From Collinsella sp. TF08-11AT (lineage in GTDB: Bacteria > Actinomycetota > Coriobacteriia > Coriobacteriales > Coriobacteriaceae), in NCBI RefSeq assembly GCF_003437035.1, contig NZ_QSRL01000005.1, positions 250-64,249 on the forward strand: a stretch of DNA of 64,000 nucleotides, read 5' to 3'. A program made the translations under genes and the position numbers. How positions within the stretch are numbered: the first letter of the stretch is position 1; each line of letters starts with the position of its first letter. Below are positions 17,555 through 27,095 of this stretch, in pieces. The notes beneath the pieces were generated by a model, which did no database searches, had not been told where the DNA came from, and was given only the letters and a program-made list of their open reading frames with translations.

Positions 17555-17594
17555 GGCCCCGAGCAGCTTATTAAACTGCTCGGGGGCCTTTTAG
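17555..17594 (+). terminator. Intrinsic terminator of the PBP gene
   Basis: GGCCCCGAGCAG and CTGCTCGGGGGCC form a long stem followed by TTTTAG. Confidence 0.9.
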
Positions 17595-17633
17595 TTTAAA
17601 GCGACCTGGTGGGCGGTCTTTATACCGGCAAAC

Positions 17634-17666
17634 AAAAAGGGGGTACCGACCAACGTCGATACCCCT
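17634..17666 (-). terminator. Intrinsic terminator of argR
   Basis: On the minus strand GGGGTATCGAC pairs with GTCGGTACCCC (one mismatch) and is followed by CTTTTTGTTT. Confidence 0.85.
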
Positions 17667-17716
17667 TACAAGCCACTATGTCAGCGCGTACAGTGCCGAG
17701 CGCACGGCCCGCACGC

Positions 17717-18154
17717 CTACTTGCGAGAATTGCTCAGCTTATTGATCAGCGCCTCGAGACGCTCGCCGTCCTCGGCCGTCTGGGCAATAACCAAAATCGT
17801 ATCGTTGCCGGCAAGCGAGCCAAGCACATCGGGCAACTCTGCCGCATCAACGGCGGCGGCGATGCCGGAAGCCGTGCCAGGCTGAGCCTTGATCATAACC
17901 AGATTATCGGTACGTAGAACGCCCGTTACGAGCTCGGAAACCATACGCTGCAGGTGCAGGTCCTCTGCCAGAACATAGATACCCTCAGGGAGCTTACGCA
18001 GCCCCATGTCGGCAATATCGCGAGAGACAGTCGCCTGCGTGCAATCAAAGCCCATAGCACGGAGCTCATCGACCAGCACGCGCTGCGTGCGGACGTCCTT
18101 ATTGCGCACAATATCTCTAATGGCATCCTGGCGCCCATTGCGTTTTTTAGCCAT
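17717..18154 (-). CDS. argR: Arginine repressor
   Basis: This 145-residue ArgR/AhrC protein has an N-terminal winged helix (about residues 1-70) with the typical TQRVLVDELRAMGFDCTQAT and SRDIADMGLRKLP. A C-terminal arginine-binding hexamerisation domain contains the conserved GTASGIAAAVD and NDTILVIA segments. It represses arginine biosynthesis and often activates catabolism when bound to arginine. The start at 18154 has GGAGAGAGGG upstream. A perfect 15-bp palindrome 34 bases upstream may be its own operator. No arg biosynthesis genes adjoin it here. Confidence 0.93.
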   Translation of the reverse strand: MAKKRNGRQDAIRDIVRNKDVRTQRVLVDELRAMGFDCTQATVSRDIADMGLRKLPEGIYVLAEDLHLQRMVSELVTGVLRTDNLVMIKAQPGTASGIAAAVDAAELPDVLGSLAGNDTILVIAQTAEDGERLEALINKLSNSRK

Positions 18155-18187
18155 ACAAACCCTCTCTCCAAAAGATGGCGGAGACAA

Positions 18188-18202
18188 TCAATCAGTGATT
18201 GA
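18188..18202. promoter_or_regulatory. Palindrome upstream of argR
   Basis: TCAATCA-G-TGATTGA is a perfect 15-bp palindrome in the argR promoter region. It is AT-rich like ARG boxes but does not match their usual consensus closely, so autoregulation is only a suggestion. Confidence 0.4.
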
Positions 18203-18286
18203 ATAGTTTAACGCTATTTGAAGGCTTTTGTGTATAAGAACGCATTTCGAAACAATTCTATGCAAGTTTGTTTCGTAATGAGCCGT

Positions 18287-19327
18287 TTAGGCGGTTTTTG
18301 CGCCCGTCCGGTTAAGAAAAGCTGCCAGATGCGTACACATCACGCAGCGCGCGGGCTTGGCGCTGGCAATCGGCCCAAACAACAGACCGAGTCCCCGATG
18401 GTTGTCCTTGAGCGCGGCGACCATCTGACGGGTTCGAGGCGCATCGAGCATATCACGCATGCGGGCGGAACGCTCGATTGACGACACCCCATGCGGGCTC
18501 AGACACAAATTCTCGATGCAGGCGACCAGTCCGGCAAAGTAGAACTTTTGGCTTGCCAGCTTGAGCCGACCACCGCTATCCGCTTCCGAGAGTGAGTCCG
18601 CAAGCTCGTCGAGCGCTCGAGTGTCTTCGGATATCCTGGCATACATGGTGGGATCAAAGGCATCTGTAAGCTTAGGTGCCACCGCGTGGAAACAAGCGTC
18701 GCCGCAGCCGAACACGAATCGTGCCTGCGAGAGAGCATAAGCCATAAACTCAACCGTACGGTACGCCTTGCCGCGCGACAGGCATGCCTCAAACAGCGGA
18801 CGGCTATACATCACGCCAGAGGTCTGAGCGACTAGGCCGCCCAAAATCAACTGGGGCAGCCCAGTCACCATAGAAGACTCGTCTTCTATGGCAATAGAGG
18901 CAGCATCCAAGACGCGCGAATGACGCTCGCGATGCGCATCGTATCGATCGAGCGACACCGTGGGGAACACTATGTCTGCCGCAGTATCGCACGCGATATC
19001 GACCATCTTGGAAAGGGCCTGCGGAGCAAACCACTCATCGGCGTTCATGGCGATGATTTGAGAGCCGCGCGAGGCATCAAAACCGGCACGAAGACAAGTG
19101 CCGCGCTTCGCGTCCTCGACGTCAATCAAATCAATATGGATGTCCCTGTCGGCAGCAACTTGAAGCGAATGGCGCACACCGGGCGCAGCATCGCGGCAGA
19201 CAACGATAATCTGCAAATCATAGAGGTCTTGGTTCTGGATACTCTCGAGCGCACGCATCGCATAGCTGGTCGAACCTTCTACCACAAGGATCACCGAAAG
19301 TCGCGGATGCGAGCCACGTCGAACCAA
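18287..19327 (-). CDS. Family 2 glycosyltransferase
   Basis: This 346-residue protein has a GT-A fold N-terminus: LSVILVVEGSTSYAMRALESIQNQ is the usual GT2 opening, and MNADEWFAP carries the acidic nucleotide-sugar/metal motif in place of DxD. The C-terminal 150 residues are helical and not diagnostic. It has no membrane segment. The best start is a TTG at 19327 preceded by AGAGGA at usable spacing. Acceptor and sugar are unknown, and no surface-polysaccharide cluster surrounds it. Confidence 0.75.
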   Translation of the reverse strand: MVRRGSHPRLSVILVVEGSTSYAMRALESIQNQDLYDLQIIVVCRDAAPGVRHSLQVAADRDIHIDLIDVEDAKRGTCLRAGFDASRGSQIIAMNADEWFAPQALSKMVDIACDTAADIVFPTVSLDRYDAHRERHSRVLDAASIAIEDESSMVTGLPQLILGGLVAQTSGVMYSRPLFEACLSRGKAYRTVEFMAYALSQARFVFGCGDACFHAVAPKLTDAFDPTMYARISEDTRALDELADSLSEADSGGRLKLASQKFYFAGLVACIENLCLSPHGVSSIERSARMRDMLDAPRTRQMVAALKDNHRGLGLLFGPIASAKPARCVMCTHLAAFLNRTGAKTA

Positions 19328-19488
19328 GTTATCCGTCCTCTCGACAGCAATGAATCAAACTGTCGTTCATGGTACACCCCGGCAATAAAAGCAATGAGAC
19401 ACCGGTTGCACTGCACGCCAAGAACAGATGTTGCACACGAGCAGCCCACAGATGACAGGTGCCGACGAACGGCGCGTCGAGCCCTCCC

Positions 19489-20313
19489 CTAGTCGAGCAC
19501 GACAAGCTCGGCGGGATCGTAATCCACGCCCATAAACGTAAGGCCGCAGGCAGGAGCCGTGGGGCCCGCAGCGGTACGATCGCAAGCATCGATGACCTCG
19601 CGCATCCACTCGGGTTCACGGCGATGCATGCCAATCTCGACAAGCGTGCCAACGATCGTACGGACCATCGAATGCAGAAACGCATTGCCCACGATGGTAA
19701 ACGTCAGGATGTCCTCGCCAAACGCAACCTCATGGCCAAACTCGGCGCGTATTACGCAGCGGTGCGTAGGTTTGCCAACGGCCGAGGCAACCTTGCAAAA
19801 GCTTTTAAAGTCCTGCTCGCCCAGCAGCGCGGGGCAGGCAGCAGACATAGCCTCAACATCCAAGGGATAGCGATGCCACCACACAGCACCGCGTGACAGC
19901 ACGGGCCGCGCATCACGATCGGCAATGCGATAGGTGTAAGTGCGAGAGCGCGCGTCAAAGCGCGCAGAAAAGCCCTTACGGGCCCTGTAGACCTCGTTGA
20001 TGGCGATATCTTTGGGCAGCAGGGCATCCATAGCCCGCAGCCACCTACGGCGCGTACAAGCGAGCTCAGCGTCCGTTACGGGCACGCTGATGTACTGAGC
20101 CACGGCATGTACGCCGGCATCGGTACGCCCCGCGCACGTCAGATCGATCGGGCGGCGAAGCAGCGTCTCGATGGCTCGACGTAGCTCACCCGCAACCGTC
20201 GTCTGTCCCGGCTGCTCGGCAAATCCGCTATACGACGAGCCATCATAGGCCACGCGAAATACGAGCGTGGCGTCAAGCTCGGAAATCGAATTGAAATCAG
20301 ACGGCGCAGTCAT
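19489..20313 (-). CDS. truA: tRNA pseudouridine synthase A
   Basis: This 274-residue TruA isomerises uridines 38-40 in the anticodon arm of tRNAs. The catalytic Asp is in CAGRTDAGVHA. Other family blocks are VAYDGSSYSGFAEQPGQTTV at the N-terminus, FSARFDARSRTYTYRI, and FLHSMVRTIVGTLVEIG near the C-terminus. The ATG at 20313 has GGGAG at five bases; an upstream in-frame TTG has none. It follows rplQ with a terminator between, the usual Gram-positive order rpoA-rplQ-truA. Confidence 0.94.
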   Translation of the reverse strand: MTAPSDFNSISELDATLVFRVAYDGSSYSGFAEQPGQTTVAGELRRAIETLLRRPIDLTCAGRTDAGVHAVAQYISVPVTDAELACTRRRWLRAMDALLPKDIAINEVYRARKGFSARFDARSRTYTYRIADRDARPVLSRGAVWWHRYPLDVEAMSAACPALLGEQDFKSFCKVASAVGKPTHRCVIRAEFGHEVAFGEDILTFTIVGNAFLHSMVRTIVGTLVEIGMHRREPEWMREVIDACDRTAAGPTAPACGLTFMGVDYDPAELVVLD

Positions 20314-20348
20314 GGGCGCTCCCAACAAACAAGCAACGGTATCGCGAC

Positions 20349-20379
20349 AAAAAAAGAGGGGTACGCAAACGTACCCCTC
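20349..20379 (-). terminator. Intrinsic terminator after rplQ
   Basis: On the minus strand GAGGGGTACG and CGTACCCCTC form a perfect 10-bp stem with a four-base loop followed by seven T. It ends the ribosomal protein block. Confidence 0.95.
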
Positions 20380-20405
20380 GAATATAGCCTATGCAGACGG
20401 AATGT

Positions 20406-20873
20406 CTACTCAGCGGTCTCCTCGGCAGCAGTCTCCTCGACAGCCTCGACCTTCTTGGGAGCAGCGGCCTTCTTGGGGGCCGGAGCAGCCTTCTTGGCCT
20501 TAGGCGTGCAAGGCTCGGTGACGAGCTCCATGATAACGATGGGAGCGTTGTCGCCCTTACGGTTACCGAGCTTCATGATGCGGGTGTAACCGCCGTTGCG
20601 GTCCTGCCACATGCCCTGAGCAGCCTTGTCGAAGATCTCGGCAACGAGCTGCTTATCGCCGAGCTTGGCGATAGCCAGACGACGAGAGTGCAGGTCGCCC
20701 TTCTTGGCCCAAGTGATGATCGGGTCGACGACCGAACGCAGCGCCTTAGCGCGGGTCTCGGTGGTCTTGATGCGGTCGTTCTCGAAGAGGGCCTTAGCAA
20801 GGCTCTTCTTCATGGCCTTGGTGTGGCTCGCATCGGTGCCGAGCTTCAGGCCCTTCTTAACGTTGTGACGCAT
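20406..20873 (-). CDS. rplQ: Ribosomal protein L17
   Basis: L17 of the large subunit, 155 residues, opens with MRHNVKKGLKLGTDASHTKAM and carries the conserved RITTTETRAKALR-like block (here IKTTETRAKALRSVVDP). The core ends near residue 117; the remaining 38 residues are a Lys/Ala/Pro then Glu-rich tail, longer than in E. coli and typical of actinobacterial L17. It is last in the spc/alpha block, after rpoA and before a strong terminator. Confidence 0.96.
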   Translation of the reverse strand: MRHNVKKGLKLGTDASHTKAMKKSLAKALFENDRIKTTETRAKALRSVVDPIITWAKKGDLHSRRLAIAKLGDKQLVAEIFDKAAQGMWQDRNGGYTRIMKLGNRKGDNAPIVIMELVTEPCTPKAKKAAPAPKKAAAPKKVEAVEETAAEETAE

Positions 20874-20903
20874 GGTCTAGTTTCTCCTCAAATATGCGAA
20901 GCA

Positions 20904-21845
20904 TTAAGCCTTCAGGCTCAGGCCCATGGACTCAAGCTTGTCCTTCACTTCCTCGATCGACTTAACACCGAAGTTACGGATGTTGAGCAGATCGTTCTCC
21001 GAGAACTCAACGAGCTGACGGACCGAGTGAATGCTGGCGCGCTTAAGGCAGTTGTAGGAACGGACGGAAAGGTCCAGATCCTCGATCTGCTTGTCCAGCT
21101 CGGCGTTGTCGTTGGTGACCTCGGGAGCGAAGATCGAAGCCTCCTCCTCGACCTCGGGGGTCTCGGCAAGGTTCATAAAGGCGGCCATATGCTGGTTGAT
21201 GATATTGGCAGCCTGGACCACGGCGTCGCGCGGGGCGATGGAGCCGTTGGTCTCGATCTCGAGGACAAGACGGTCGTAGTCGGTGTGCTGACCGACACGG
21301 CAAGCCTCAACGAGCTTGGCGCAACGGGAAACCGGCGAGTACAGCGAGTCGACGTGGATCACACCGATGGGATCGTTGTCGCGCTTGTTGGCCTCGCCAG
21401 AAACATAGCCGCGGCCATAGCCGATGCGCATGCTCATGGTGAGATGGCCACCCTCGGTGAGCGTAGCAATGTGCTGCTCGGGGTTGACCAGCTCAAACTC
21501 GGACGGAATAAAGAAGTCCGCACCGGTGACCTCGCAGGGGCCGTCAACCGAAATGGTGGCGGTCGCCTCGTCGGTCGTGCCGAGAGCCCTGAAGACAAGA
21601 CCCTTGACATTCAGGACGATGTCGGTGACATCCTCGACCATGTTAGGGATGGTCATGAACTCGTGCTGCGCACCATCGATCTGAATAGCCTCGACGGCGG
21701 CACCCTCGAGCGAGGACAGAAGAACGCGACGAAGGGAGTTACCCAGCGTATCACCGTAGCCACGCTCGAGCGGCTCGACGGAGACACGAGCAGACGTCTC
21801 GTTGATCTCTTCGACCTGAACCTGAGGCCTAATGAATTCTGACAT
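20904..21845 (-). CDS. rpoA: RNA polymerase alpha subunit
   Basis: This 313-residue RpoA has an N-terminal dimerisation domain with ERGYGDTLGNSLRRVLLSSLEGAAV (described, not quoted in full elsewhere), residues about 30-55. After a flexible acidic linker (about 225-245) comes the C-terminal DNA- and activator-binding domain, with LDLSVRSYNCLKRASIHSVRQLVE and NFGVKSIEEVKDKL. Length is close to the bacterial norm. It sits between rpsD and rplQ as usual. Confidence 0.97.
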   Translation of the reverse strand: MSEFIRPQVQVEEINETSARVSVEPLERGYGDTLGNSLRRVLLSSLEGAAVEAIQIDGAQHEFMTIPNMVEDVTDIVLNVKGLVFRALGTTDEATATISVDGPCEVTGADFFIPSEFELVNPEQHIATLTEGGHLTMSMRIGYGRGYVSGEANKRDNDPIGVIHVDSLYSPVSRCAKLVEACRVGQHTDYDRLVLEIETNGSIAPRDAVVQAANIINQHMAAFMNLAETPEVEEEASIFAPEVTNDNAELDKQIEDLDLSVRSYNCLKRASIHSVRQLVEFSENDLLNIRNFGVKSIEEVKDKLESMGLSLKA

Positions 21846-21877
21846 GTATTACCTCCAGCCTCAGCAGCCCGGATGGA

Positions 21878-22474
21878 CTACTTAGAGTAGAGCTCGACGA
21901 TGAGCTGCTCGTTGATATCACCGCTGATCTGCTCACGCGTCGGCAGAGCGAGCACGTTACCAGACAGCTTCTCGATATCGACCTCGAGCCAGCCAGGGAC
22001 CTCAAAGCGCTCGGAGGAAATCAGAGCCTCCTTGATGGGGAGGAGGTCACGGAACTTCTCGCCGACAGCGACGACGTCGCCGGCCTTGACACGGTAGGAC
22101 GGGATGTCCACGCGCTTGCCGTTCACGGTAAAGTGACCGTGACGGACGGACTGACGAGCCTCTTTGCGGGTGCGGGCGAAGCCAAGACGGAAGACGACGT
22201 TGTCGAGGCGAGACTCAAGGATGATCATGAGGTTCTCACCGGTGACGCCGTTCATCTTACGGGCCTTGTTGAAGTAGCCGTGGAACTGCTTCTCCAGAAC
22301 GCCATAGATGAACTTGACCTTCTGCTTCTCGCGCAGCTGCATGCCGTACTCAGATTCCTTGCGACGGCGCTTGGGCTGACGGATAGATTCCTTCTTGCTG
22401 CTGTAACCGAGCTCAGCGGGATCGATCCCGAGCTGACGGCAGCGCTTAAGAACAGGAGTCCTGTCGATTGCCAT
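21878..22474 (-). CDS. rpsD: Ribosomal protein S4
   Basis: S4 of the small subunit (198 residues) nucleates 30S assembly. It has the N-terminal arm without a zinc motif, the Gram-positive style KKESIRQPKRRRKESEYGMQL, and a central S4 RNA-binding domain with LESRLDNVVFRLGFARTR and RQSVRHGHFTVNGKRV. S4 commonly represses its own operon; no leader site was identified. Confidence 0.97.
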   Translation of the reverse strand: MAIDRTPVLKRCRQLGIDPAELGYSSKKESIRQPKRRRKESEYGMQLREKQKVKFIYGVLEKQFHGYFNKARKMNGVTGENLMIILESRLDNVVFRLGFARTRKEARQSVRHGHFTVNGKRVDIPSYRVKAGDVVAVGEKFRDLLPIKEALISSERFEVPGWLEVDIEKLSGNVLALPTREQISGDINEQLIVELYSK

Positions 22475-22493
22475 ATTGATACGATCCTTTCAG

Positions 22494-22898
22494 TTACACG
22501 CGGCGACGCTTCTTGGGGCGGCAGCCGTTGTGCGGAATGGGGGTCTTGTCCTGGATGCTCGAGACCTCGAGGCCAGCAGCCTGGAGGGAGCGGATGGCGG
22601 TCTCACGACCGGAGCCGGGGCCCTTGACGAAGACGGAAACCTTCTTCATACCGTGCTCCATGGCCTGCTTGGCAGCAGCCTCGGCAGCCATCTGGGCAGC
22701 GAACGGCGTGGACTTACGGGAGCCCTTGAAGCCCACCTGGCCAGCCGACTTCCAGGAAATGACGTTGCCCTGGGGATCGGTGATCGAAACGATCGTGTTG
22801 TTGAACGTAGAACGAATGTGAGCCTGGCCCACGGAAATGTTCTTACGGTCCGCGCGCTTCAGACGGGCAGCGCGAACGTTCTTCTTAGCAGTAGCCAT
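22494..22898 (-). CDS. rpsK: Ribosomal protein S11
   Basis: S11 (134 residues) lies on the 30S platform. Conserved blocks are [40 protein letters not shown] and the C-terminal [18 protein letters not shown]. It sits in the standard rpsM-rpsK-rpsD order with short gaps, so it is co-transcribed. Confidence 0.97.
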   Translation of the reverse strand: MATAKKNVRAARLKRADRKNISVGQAHIRSTFNNTIVSITDPQGNVISWKSAGQVGFKGSRKSTPFAAQMAAEAAAKQAMEHGMKKVSVFVKGPGSGRETAIRSLQAAGLEVSSIQDKTPIPHNGCRPKKRRRV

Positions 22899-22912
22899 CT
22901 ATCTAGCGCTCC

Positions 22913-23287
22913 TTATTTCTTCTTCTTAGCACCGATCTGACGCTTCGGGCCCTTGCGGGTACGAGCGTTAGTGTGGGTGCGCTGGCCGCGGACCGGGAGG
23001 CCCTTGCGGTGACGAAGGCCGCGGTTGCAGCCGATGTCCATAAGGCGCTTGACGTTCTGGTTGCGCTCACGGCGGAGGTCGCCCTCAACCATGATCTGGT
23101 TCTTATCGATATAATCGCGGATGGCGTTAACCTCATCCTCGGTGAGGTCCTTAACGCGCGTATCCACGTTAACGTTGCACTCGACGCAGATCTTCGTCGC
23201 AGTGGTGCGGCCGATGCCGTAAATGTAGGTCAGACCGATCTCAACGCGCTTCTCACGCGGGAGGTCGACACCATTAATACGGGCCAA
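22913..23287 (-). CDS. rpsM: Ribosomal protein S13
   Basis: S13 (124 residues) of the 30S head contacts the large subunit. Conserved features are [20 protein letters not shown] at the N-terminus, the helix-two-turn-helix [41 protein letters not shown] and a Lys-rich tail. It directly follows rpmJ, as in most bacteria. Confidence 0.97.
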   Translation of the reverse strand: MARINGVDLPREKRVEIGLTYIYGIGRTTATKICVECNVNVDTRVKDLTEDEVNAIRDYIDKNQIMVEGDLRRERNQNVKRLMDIGCNRGLRHRKGLPVRGQRTHTNARTRKGPKRQIGAKKKK

Positions 23288-23301
23288 CGTAGTCTCCTCT
23301 C

Positions 23302-23415
23302 TTAACCCTGACGCTGCTTATGACGGGGGTTCTCGCAAATGACGAGGACCTTGCCATGGCGCCTAATGATTTTGCACTTATCGCACATCTTCTTGACCGA
23401 AGGACGTACCTTCAT
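23302..23415 (-). CDS. rpmJ: Ribosomal protein L36
   Basis: This 37-residue protein is the zinc-ribbon type of L36: [15 protein letters not shown] at the N-terminus and [15 protein letters not shown] at the end, giving the C-x2-C...C...H zinc ligands. It is too short for many ORF lists. Start AAAGGAAGAACG-ATG. The Cys-bearing form matches the zinc-type S14 also present in this operon. It lies between infA and rpsM. Confidence 0.95.
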   Translation of the reverse strand: MKVRPSVKKMCDKCKIIRRHGKVLVICENPRHKQRQG

Positions 23416-23565
23416 CGTTCTTCCTTTCGGTAGCGCTCAAACTACTTCCCTACTATCTACTCGCCCAGCCGCAGGCGTTTAAAACTATGGCTGGTCTTCA
23501 CACACAATCCGACCGTAGGTTGAGCTAAGCCTGCAGCCGGAAATGGAGTGCGTGTATGCGTGCCG
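23416..23565 (-). other. infA-rpmJ intercistronic leader with stem-loop
   Basis: An unusually long gap of about 150 bases for this compact operon. In the transcript CCGGCTGCAGGC can pair (with G-U pairs) with GCCTGCGGCTGG about 45 bases later, forming a possible protein-binding or processing site. Confidence 0.35.
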
Positions 23566-23784
23566 CTATTTGTAGCGATAGGTGATGCGACCGCGGGTCA
23601 GGTCGTACGGGGAAAGCTCCACGACAACCCTGTCACCGGGGAGAATACGGATGTAATTCATTCGGATCTTGCCAGAAATGTTGCACAGAACCGAATGACC
23701 GTTCTCGAGCTCAACCTTAAACATGGCATTGGGCAACGGTTCCTTTACCGTACCCTCGAGCTCAATTGCGTCTTCCTTCTTCAC
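23566..23784 (-). CDS. infA: Translation initiation factor IF-1
   Basis: IF-1 is a single OB-fold S1-like domain that binds the 30S A site. Seen are [28 protein letters not shown] and [24 protein letters not shown], ending ITYRYK. A GTG start gives the usual 72 residues; a TTG two codons upstream (23790) has slightly better spacing to an AGAAAG element and would give 74. It has its own promoter candidate upstream. Confidence 0.95.
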   Translation of the reverse strand: MKKEDAIELEGTVKEPLPNAMFKVELENGHSVLCNISGKIRMNYIRILPGDRVVVELSPYDLTRGRITYRYK

Positions 23785-23823
23785 AAGCAATCATCTTTCT
23801 CTAGAAAACGACAGCGATTGAGT

Positions 23824-23852
23824 ATTCTACAATACGCATGCACGTATCGTAA
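23824..23852 (-). promoter_or_regulatory. Candidate infA promoter
   Basis: On the minus strand a -10 TAGAAT (five of six matches) lies 17 bases after a weak -35 TTACGA, about 40 bases before the infA start, in an AT-rich gap between map and infA. Confidence 0.45.
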
Positions 23853-23932
23853 TATCTTCGTAATGGCTCCACAACTAAGCGGAACTTGTTACTTTACAGA
23901 AATGTAGATGTCGACGTATTTGAACGGGACCC

Positions 23933-24721
23933 CTACATTTCACCGCCCTGCAAGGAACACCAAGCACCTTGGGCATCCGTGGTGAGAATCACCGGACCGT
24001 CATTGGTAATGGCGACGGTGTTCTCGTAGTGCGCGGCGGGCAGGTGGTCGTTGGTCGTAACAATCCAACCGTCGGAGCCCGTGCTCACATGGTTGGAACC
24101 CATCGTAACCATCGGCTCGATGGCAATGACCATGCCGGCCTGGAGGCGAACGCCCCTCCCCTTCTTTCCATAGTTAGGAACGTTGGGGTCCTCGTGCATC
24201 ACGCGGCCAATGCCATGACCCACATAGTCACGAAGCACGCCGTAACCGTGAGACTCGGCAAGGGACTGAACGGCATAACCGACGTCCCCGATATGGTTAC
24301 CGGGAACAGCCTGCTCGATGGCAGCCTTAAGGCAATCGCGCGTGACCTCGCACAAAGCCTTGGCTTCGGGCGTGGGGGTGCCGACGAAAAACGTCCATGC
24401 GTTATCGCCGACCCAACCGTCGACAACGGCTCCCGTATCGATGGAGATGATATCGCCATCGCGCAGAATCATGTCGGGGTTGGGAATGCCGTGGACCACG
24501 GCATCGTTGATCGATGCGCAAATGGTCCCCGGGAACCCGCCGTAACCCTTAAAGGCCGGCGTGCCGCCATGCATGCGGATAATCTGCTCCGCGAGCTGAT
24601 CGAGCTCAAAGGTCGAAACGCCGGGACGAACCATGGCTCCAACGTGGCGGAGCGCCATCTTAGATAGCGCTCCTGCCTTCTTCATCTGCTCGATTTGCGT
24701 TGCAGACTTAATCTTGATCAT
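23933..24721 (-). CDS. map: Methionine aminopeptidase type I
   Basis: This 262-residue MetAP-I removes the initiator Met. Metal ligands are visible in order: the Asp of SIDTGAVVDGWVGDNAWTF (two Asp), the His of YVGHGIGRVMHEDP, the Glu of AIEPMV and the Glu of HYENTVAIT. The ATG overlaps the adk stop by four bases (ATGA), implying translational coupling. The secY-adk-map-infA order is the common Gram-positive one. Confidence 0.96.
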   Translation of the reverse strand: MIKIKSATQIEQMKKAGALSKMALRHVGAMVRPGVSTFELDQLAEQIIRMHGGTPAFKGYGGFPGTICASINDAVVHGIPNPDMILRDGDIISIDTGAVVDGWVGDNAWTFFVGTPTPEAKALCEVTRDCLKAAIEQAVPGNHIGDVGYAVQSLAESHGYGVLRDYVGHGIGRVMHEDPNVPNYGKKGRGVRLQAGMVIAIEPMVTMGSNHVSTGSDGWIVTTNDHLPAAHYENTVAITNDGPVILTTDAQGAWCSLQGGEM

Positions 24722-25344
24722 AGACCGAGAGCCTCTTTGACATCCCCGTACACGGTCTCGCGAGCCTGGTCACCGTTGACCGACTTGAGCAGACCCTGAC
24801 CACGATAGTAGTCGACGAGCGGGCTCGTGGACTTCTCGTAGACGTCGAGACGGTTCTTGATGGTCTCGGGCTTGTCGTCGTCGCGCTGATACATCTCGCC
24901 ACCACACTTGGGGCAGGTAGCATCGGCAGCGGTGCCGGTGTAACCGCAGGCGCGGCAGGTGCGACGCGAAGACAGACGATCGATAATGACCTCGGGGGCC
25001 ACATCGACCAGAAGGGCACAGTCGATCTCGCGACCCATGGCGGAGAGCTCGGAATCGAGCGTCACGGCCTGGGCGGTGTTGCGCGGGAAGCCGTCGAGGA
25101 TGAAGCCCTGCTGGGCGTCATCGGCGGCAAGGCGCTCCTTGACAAGGTCGATCACGAGCTGGTCGGGAACGAGCTCGCCAGCGTCCATGTACTTCTTAGC
25201 CTGAATACCAAGCTCGGTGCCACCCTTGACGGCAGCACGCAGCAGGTCGCCCGTGGAAATGTGAGCGACGCCAAACTCGGCGACGAGCTCCTGTGCGACG
25301 GTGCCCTTGCCGGCACCCGGAGCTCCGAGCAATACGAGGTTCAT
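24718..25344 (-). CDS. adk: Adenylate kinase
   Basis: This 208-residue long-lid adenylate kinase interconverts AMP, ADP and ATP. It has the P-loop GAPGAGKGT near the N-terminus, the AMP site FILDGFPRN, and a lid with a zinc-binding set C-x2-C and C-x2-C (CRACGYT...CPKCGG), the usual zinc-type lid. The ATG at 25344 has GGAGG at seven bases; an in-frame TTG two codons upstream is less likely. Confidence 0.96.
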   Translation of the reverse strand: MNLVLLGAPGAGKGTVAQELVAEFGVAHISTGDLLRAAVKGGTELGIQAKKYMDAGELVPDQLVIDLVKERLAADDAQQGFILDGFPRNTAQAVTLDSELSAMGREIDCALLVDVAPEVIIDRLSSRRTCRACGYTGTAADATCPKCGGEMYQRDDDKPETIKNRLDVYEKSTSPLVDYYRGQGLLKSVNGDQARETVYGDVKEALGL

Positions 25345-25362
25345 GAGCAATCCTCCTCTAGC

Positions 25363-26649
25363 CTATTTAAAGAATCCATCGTAATCATACATCTTGATCT
25401 GGCCTTCGAGCTTATCGACCGTGTCGAGCACGACGCCGACCATGATGAGGATGGACGTGCCGCCAAATGCCTGGATCAGATGGTTACCCGTGAAGGAGAA
25501 GATGATCGAAGGCACGATGGCGATGAGCGCCAAAAAGACAGCGCTGGGAAGCGTAATCTTGTTGAGCGCGTTCTTGATGTAGGCCGCGGTAGCCCTACCC
25601 GGACGCACGCCCGGAATAAAGCCGCCCTGCTTCTTAAGGTTATCGGCCGTGTCATCGGGGTTGAACACCATGGAGGTGTAGAAGTACGCGAAGAACACGA
25701 TGAGGACAACGTTAAGCACCCAGTTGAGCCAACCGGTCGAAAGCGCAGAGGCAACTGCCTGAATCCAGCCGATGCCGGGGAAGAACACGGCAATCTGAGC
25801 CGGGAAGTACAGCAGCGCCGAAGCGAAGATGATCGGCACGACACCCGCGGTGTTGACCTTGATGGGCAGGTAGGTGGTCTGGCCACCCATCATGCGACGG
25901 CCCACGACGCGTTTGGCGTAGGAGACCGGGATGCGGCGCTGGCCGCGCTCAAGGAAAACGATCAGCGGGATAACCAGCAGGATGATGGCGCAAATGATCA
26001 CCATGGTAATGATGCCACCGGCATTGCCCTCGGTGCTGGAGAAGATCGCCTGCGGCAGGCCGGCCATGATGTTCGCGAAGATGATCAGCGACATGCCATT
26101 ACCGATACCGCGCTGGGTGATGAGCTCACCAATCCACATGATCAGCATGGCGCCCGCGGTGAGCGTGCCGACGATCATGAGGTCGAAGATGATCTCGGGA
26201 GCGCCGGCGCCATTGAAGCTGATGCCGAAGCTCTTAAAGAGGAAGAGGTAACCCACGGAGTTGAGGATTGCCAGAGCCAGGGTGAGGTAACGCGAATACT
26301 GCGTAATCTTAGTCTGACCGACCTCGCCCTCGCGGGCAAGCTCATGCAGGGAAGGCACAACGGCCTGGAGCATCTGGAGGATGATTGAGCTGGTGATGTA
26401 AGGCATGATGCCCAGCGAAAACACCGACACATAGCTCAACGCGCCGCCAGAGAAAAGATTCAGGAGGGCCATAGCACCTGCGGCGACCGAATTGTTATCG
26501 GTCGAGAAAAGGCCCAGCATCCCCTGGAAGGGAATGCCGGGCACAGGAACGTGCGCACCAATGCGGTACACGACGAGCATAGCTATGGTAAAAAGAATCT
26601 TTTCGCGCAATTCTTTGATGCGGAAAGCATTCTTAAGACCATTTAGCAC
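25363..26649 (-). CDS. secY: Protein translocase subunit SecY
   Basis: SecY (428 residues, ten membrane segments) forms the protein-conducting channel with SecE and SecG. Family landmarks are [12 protein letters not shown] in the first helix, [20 protein letters not shown] (plug region) and the [14 protein letters not shown] cytoplasmic loop. A GTG start overlaps the end of rplO by seven bases, so the two are probably translationally coupled. Confidence 0.97.
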   Translation of the reverse strand: MLNGLKNAFRIKELREKILFTIAMLVVYRIGAHVPVPGIPFQGMLGLFSTDNNSVAAGAMALLNLFSGGALSYVSVFSLGIMPYITSSIILQMLQAVVPSLHELAREGEVGQTKITQYSRYLTLALAILNSVGYLFLFKSFGISFNGAGAPEIIFDLMIVGTLTAGAMLIMWIGELITQRGIGNGMSLIIFANIMAGLPQAIFSSTEGNAGGIITMVIICAIILLVIPLIVFLERGQRRIPVSYAKRVVGRRMMGGQTTYLPIKVNTAGVVPIIFASALLYFPAQIAVFFPGIGWIQAVASALSTGWLNWVLNVVLIVFFAYFYTSMVFNPDDTADNLKKQGGFIPGVRPGRATAAYIKNALNKITLPSAVFLALIAIVPSIIFSFTGNHLIQAFGGTSILIMVGVVLDTVDKLEGQIKMYDYDGFFK

Positions 26650-27092
26650 GGCAGCTCGACCTTTCCGCCGGCGGCCTCGATCTTGGCCTGCGCAGAAGCG
26701 CTGACCTTGTCGACCTTGACCGTGAACTTCTTGGTGAGCTCACCATTGCCGAGCACCTTGACGGGCTCGAACTCGCTCTTGGTGATGCGAGCGGCCTTAA
26801 GAGCGGCACCGTCAATCACAGCGCCGTCCTCGAACTTACGCTCGAGACGCTCAACGTTAACAGCGGTGTACTCGATACGACGGGGGTTGCGGAAGCCCGG
26901 AAGCTTGGGCAGGCGCATAGCCAGCGGAGTCTGGCCACCCTCGAAGCCGGCACCCTTGGTGCCGCCAGAGCGGGAACCCTGGCCCTTCTGGCCGCGGCCA
27001 GAAGTGGTGCCGTGACCCGAAGAATTGCCACGGCCGACGCGCTTGCGGTTCTTGGTGGAACCGGGCGCGGGAGTAAGATCGTGAAGCTGCAT
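26643..27092 (-). CDS. rplO: Ribosomal protein L15
   Basis: L15 (149 residues) has the Gly/Arg-rich N-terminus [21 protein letters not shown], the [19 protein letters not shown] block and the C-terminal beta domain ending GGKVELPC. It is in the usual rpmD-rplO-secY order. Confidence 0.97.
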   Translation of the reverse strand: MQLHDLTPAPGSTKNRKRVGRGNSSGHGTTSGRGQKGQGSRSGGTKGAGFEGGQTPLAMRLPKLPGFRNPRRIEYTAVNVERLERKFEDGAVIDGAALKAARITKSEFEPVKVLGNGELTKKFTVKVDKVSASAQAKIEAAGGKVELPC

Positions 27093-27095
27093 TTG

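Noticed and set aside
20391..21842. A 483-codon plus-strand frame over rplQ and rpoA
   Set aside because: Antisense shadow of two certain genes; product resembles no protein.
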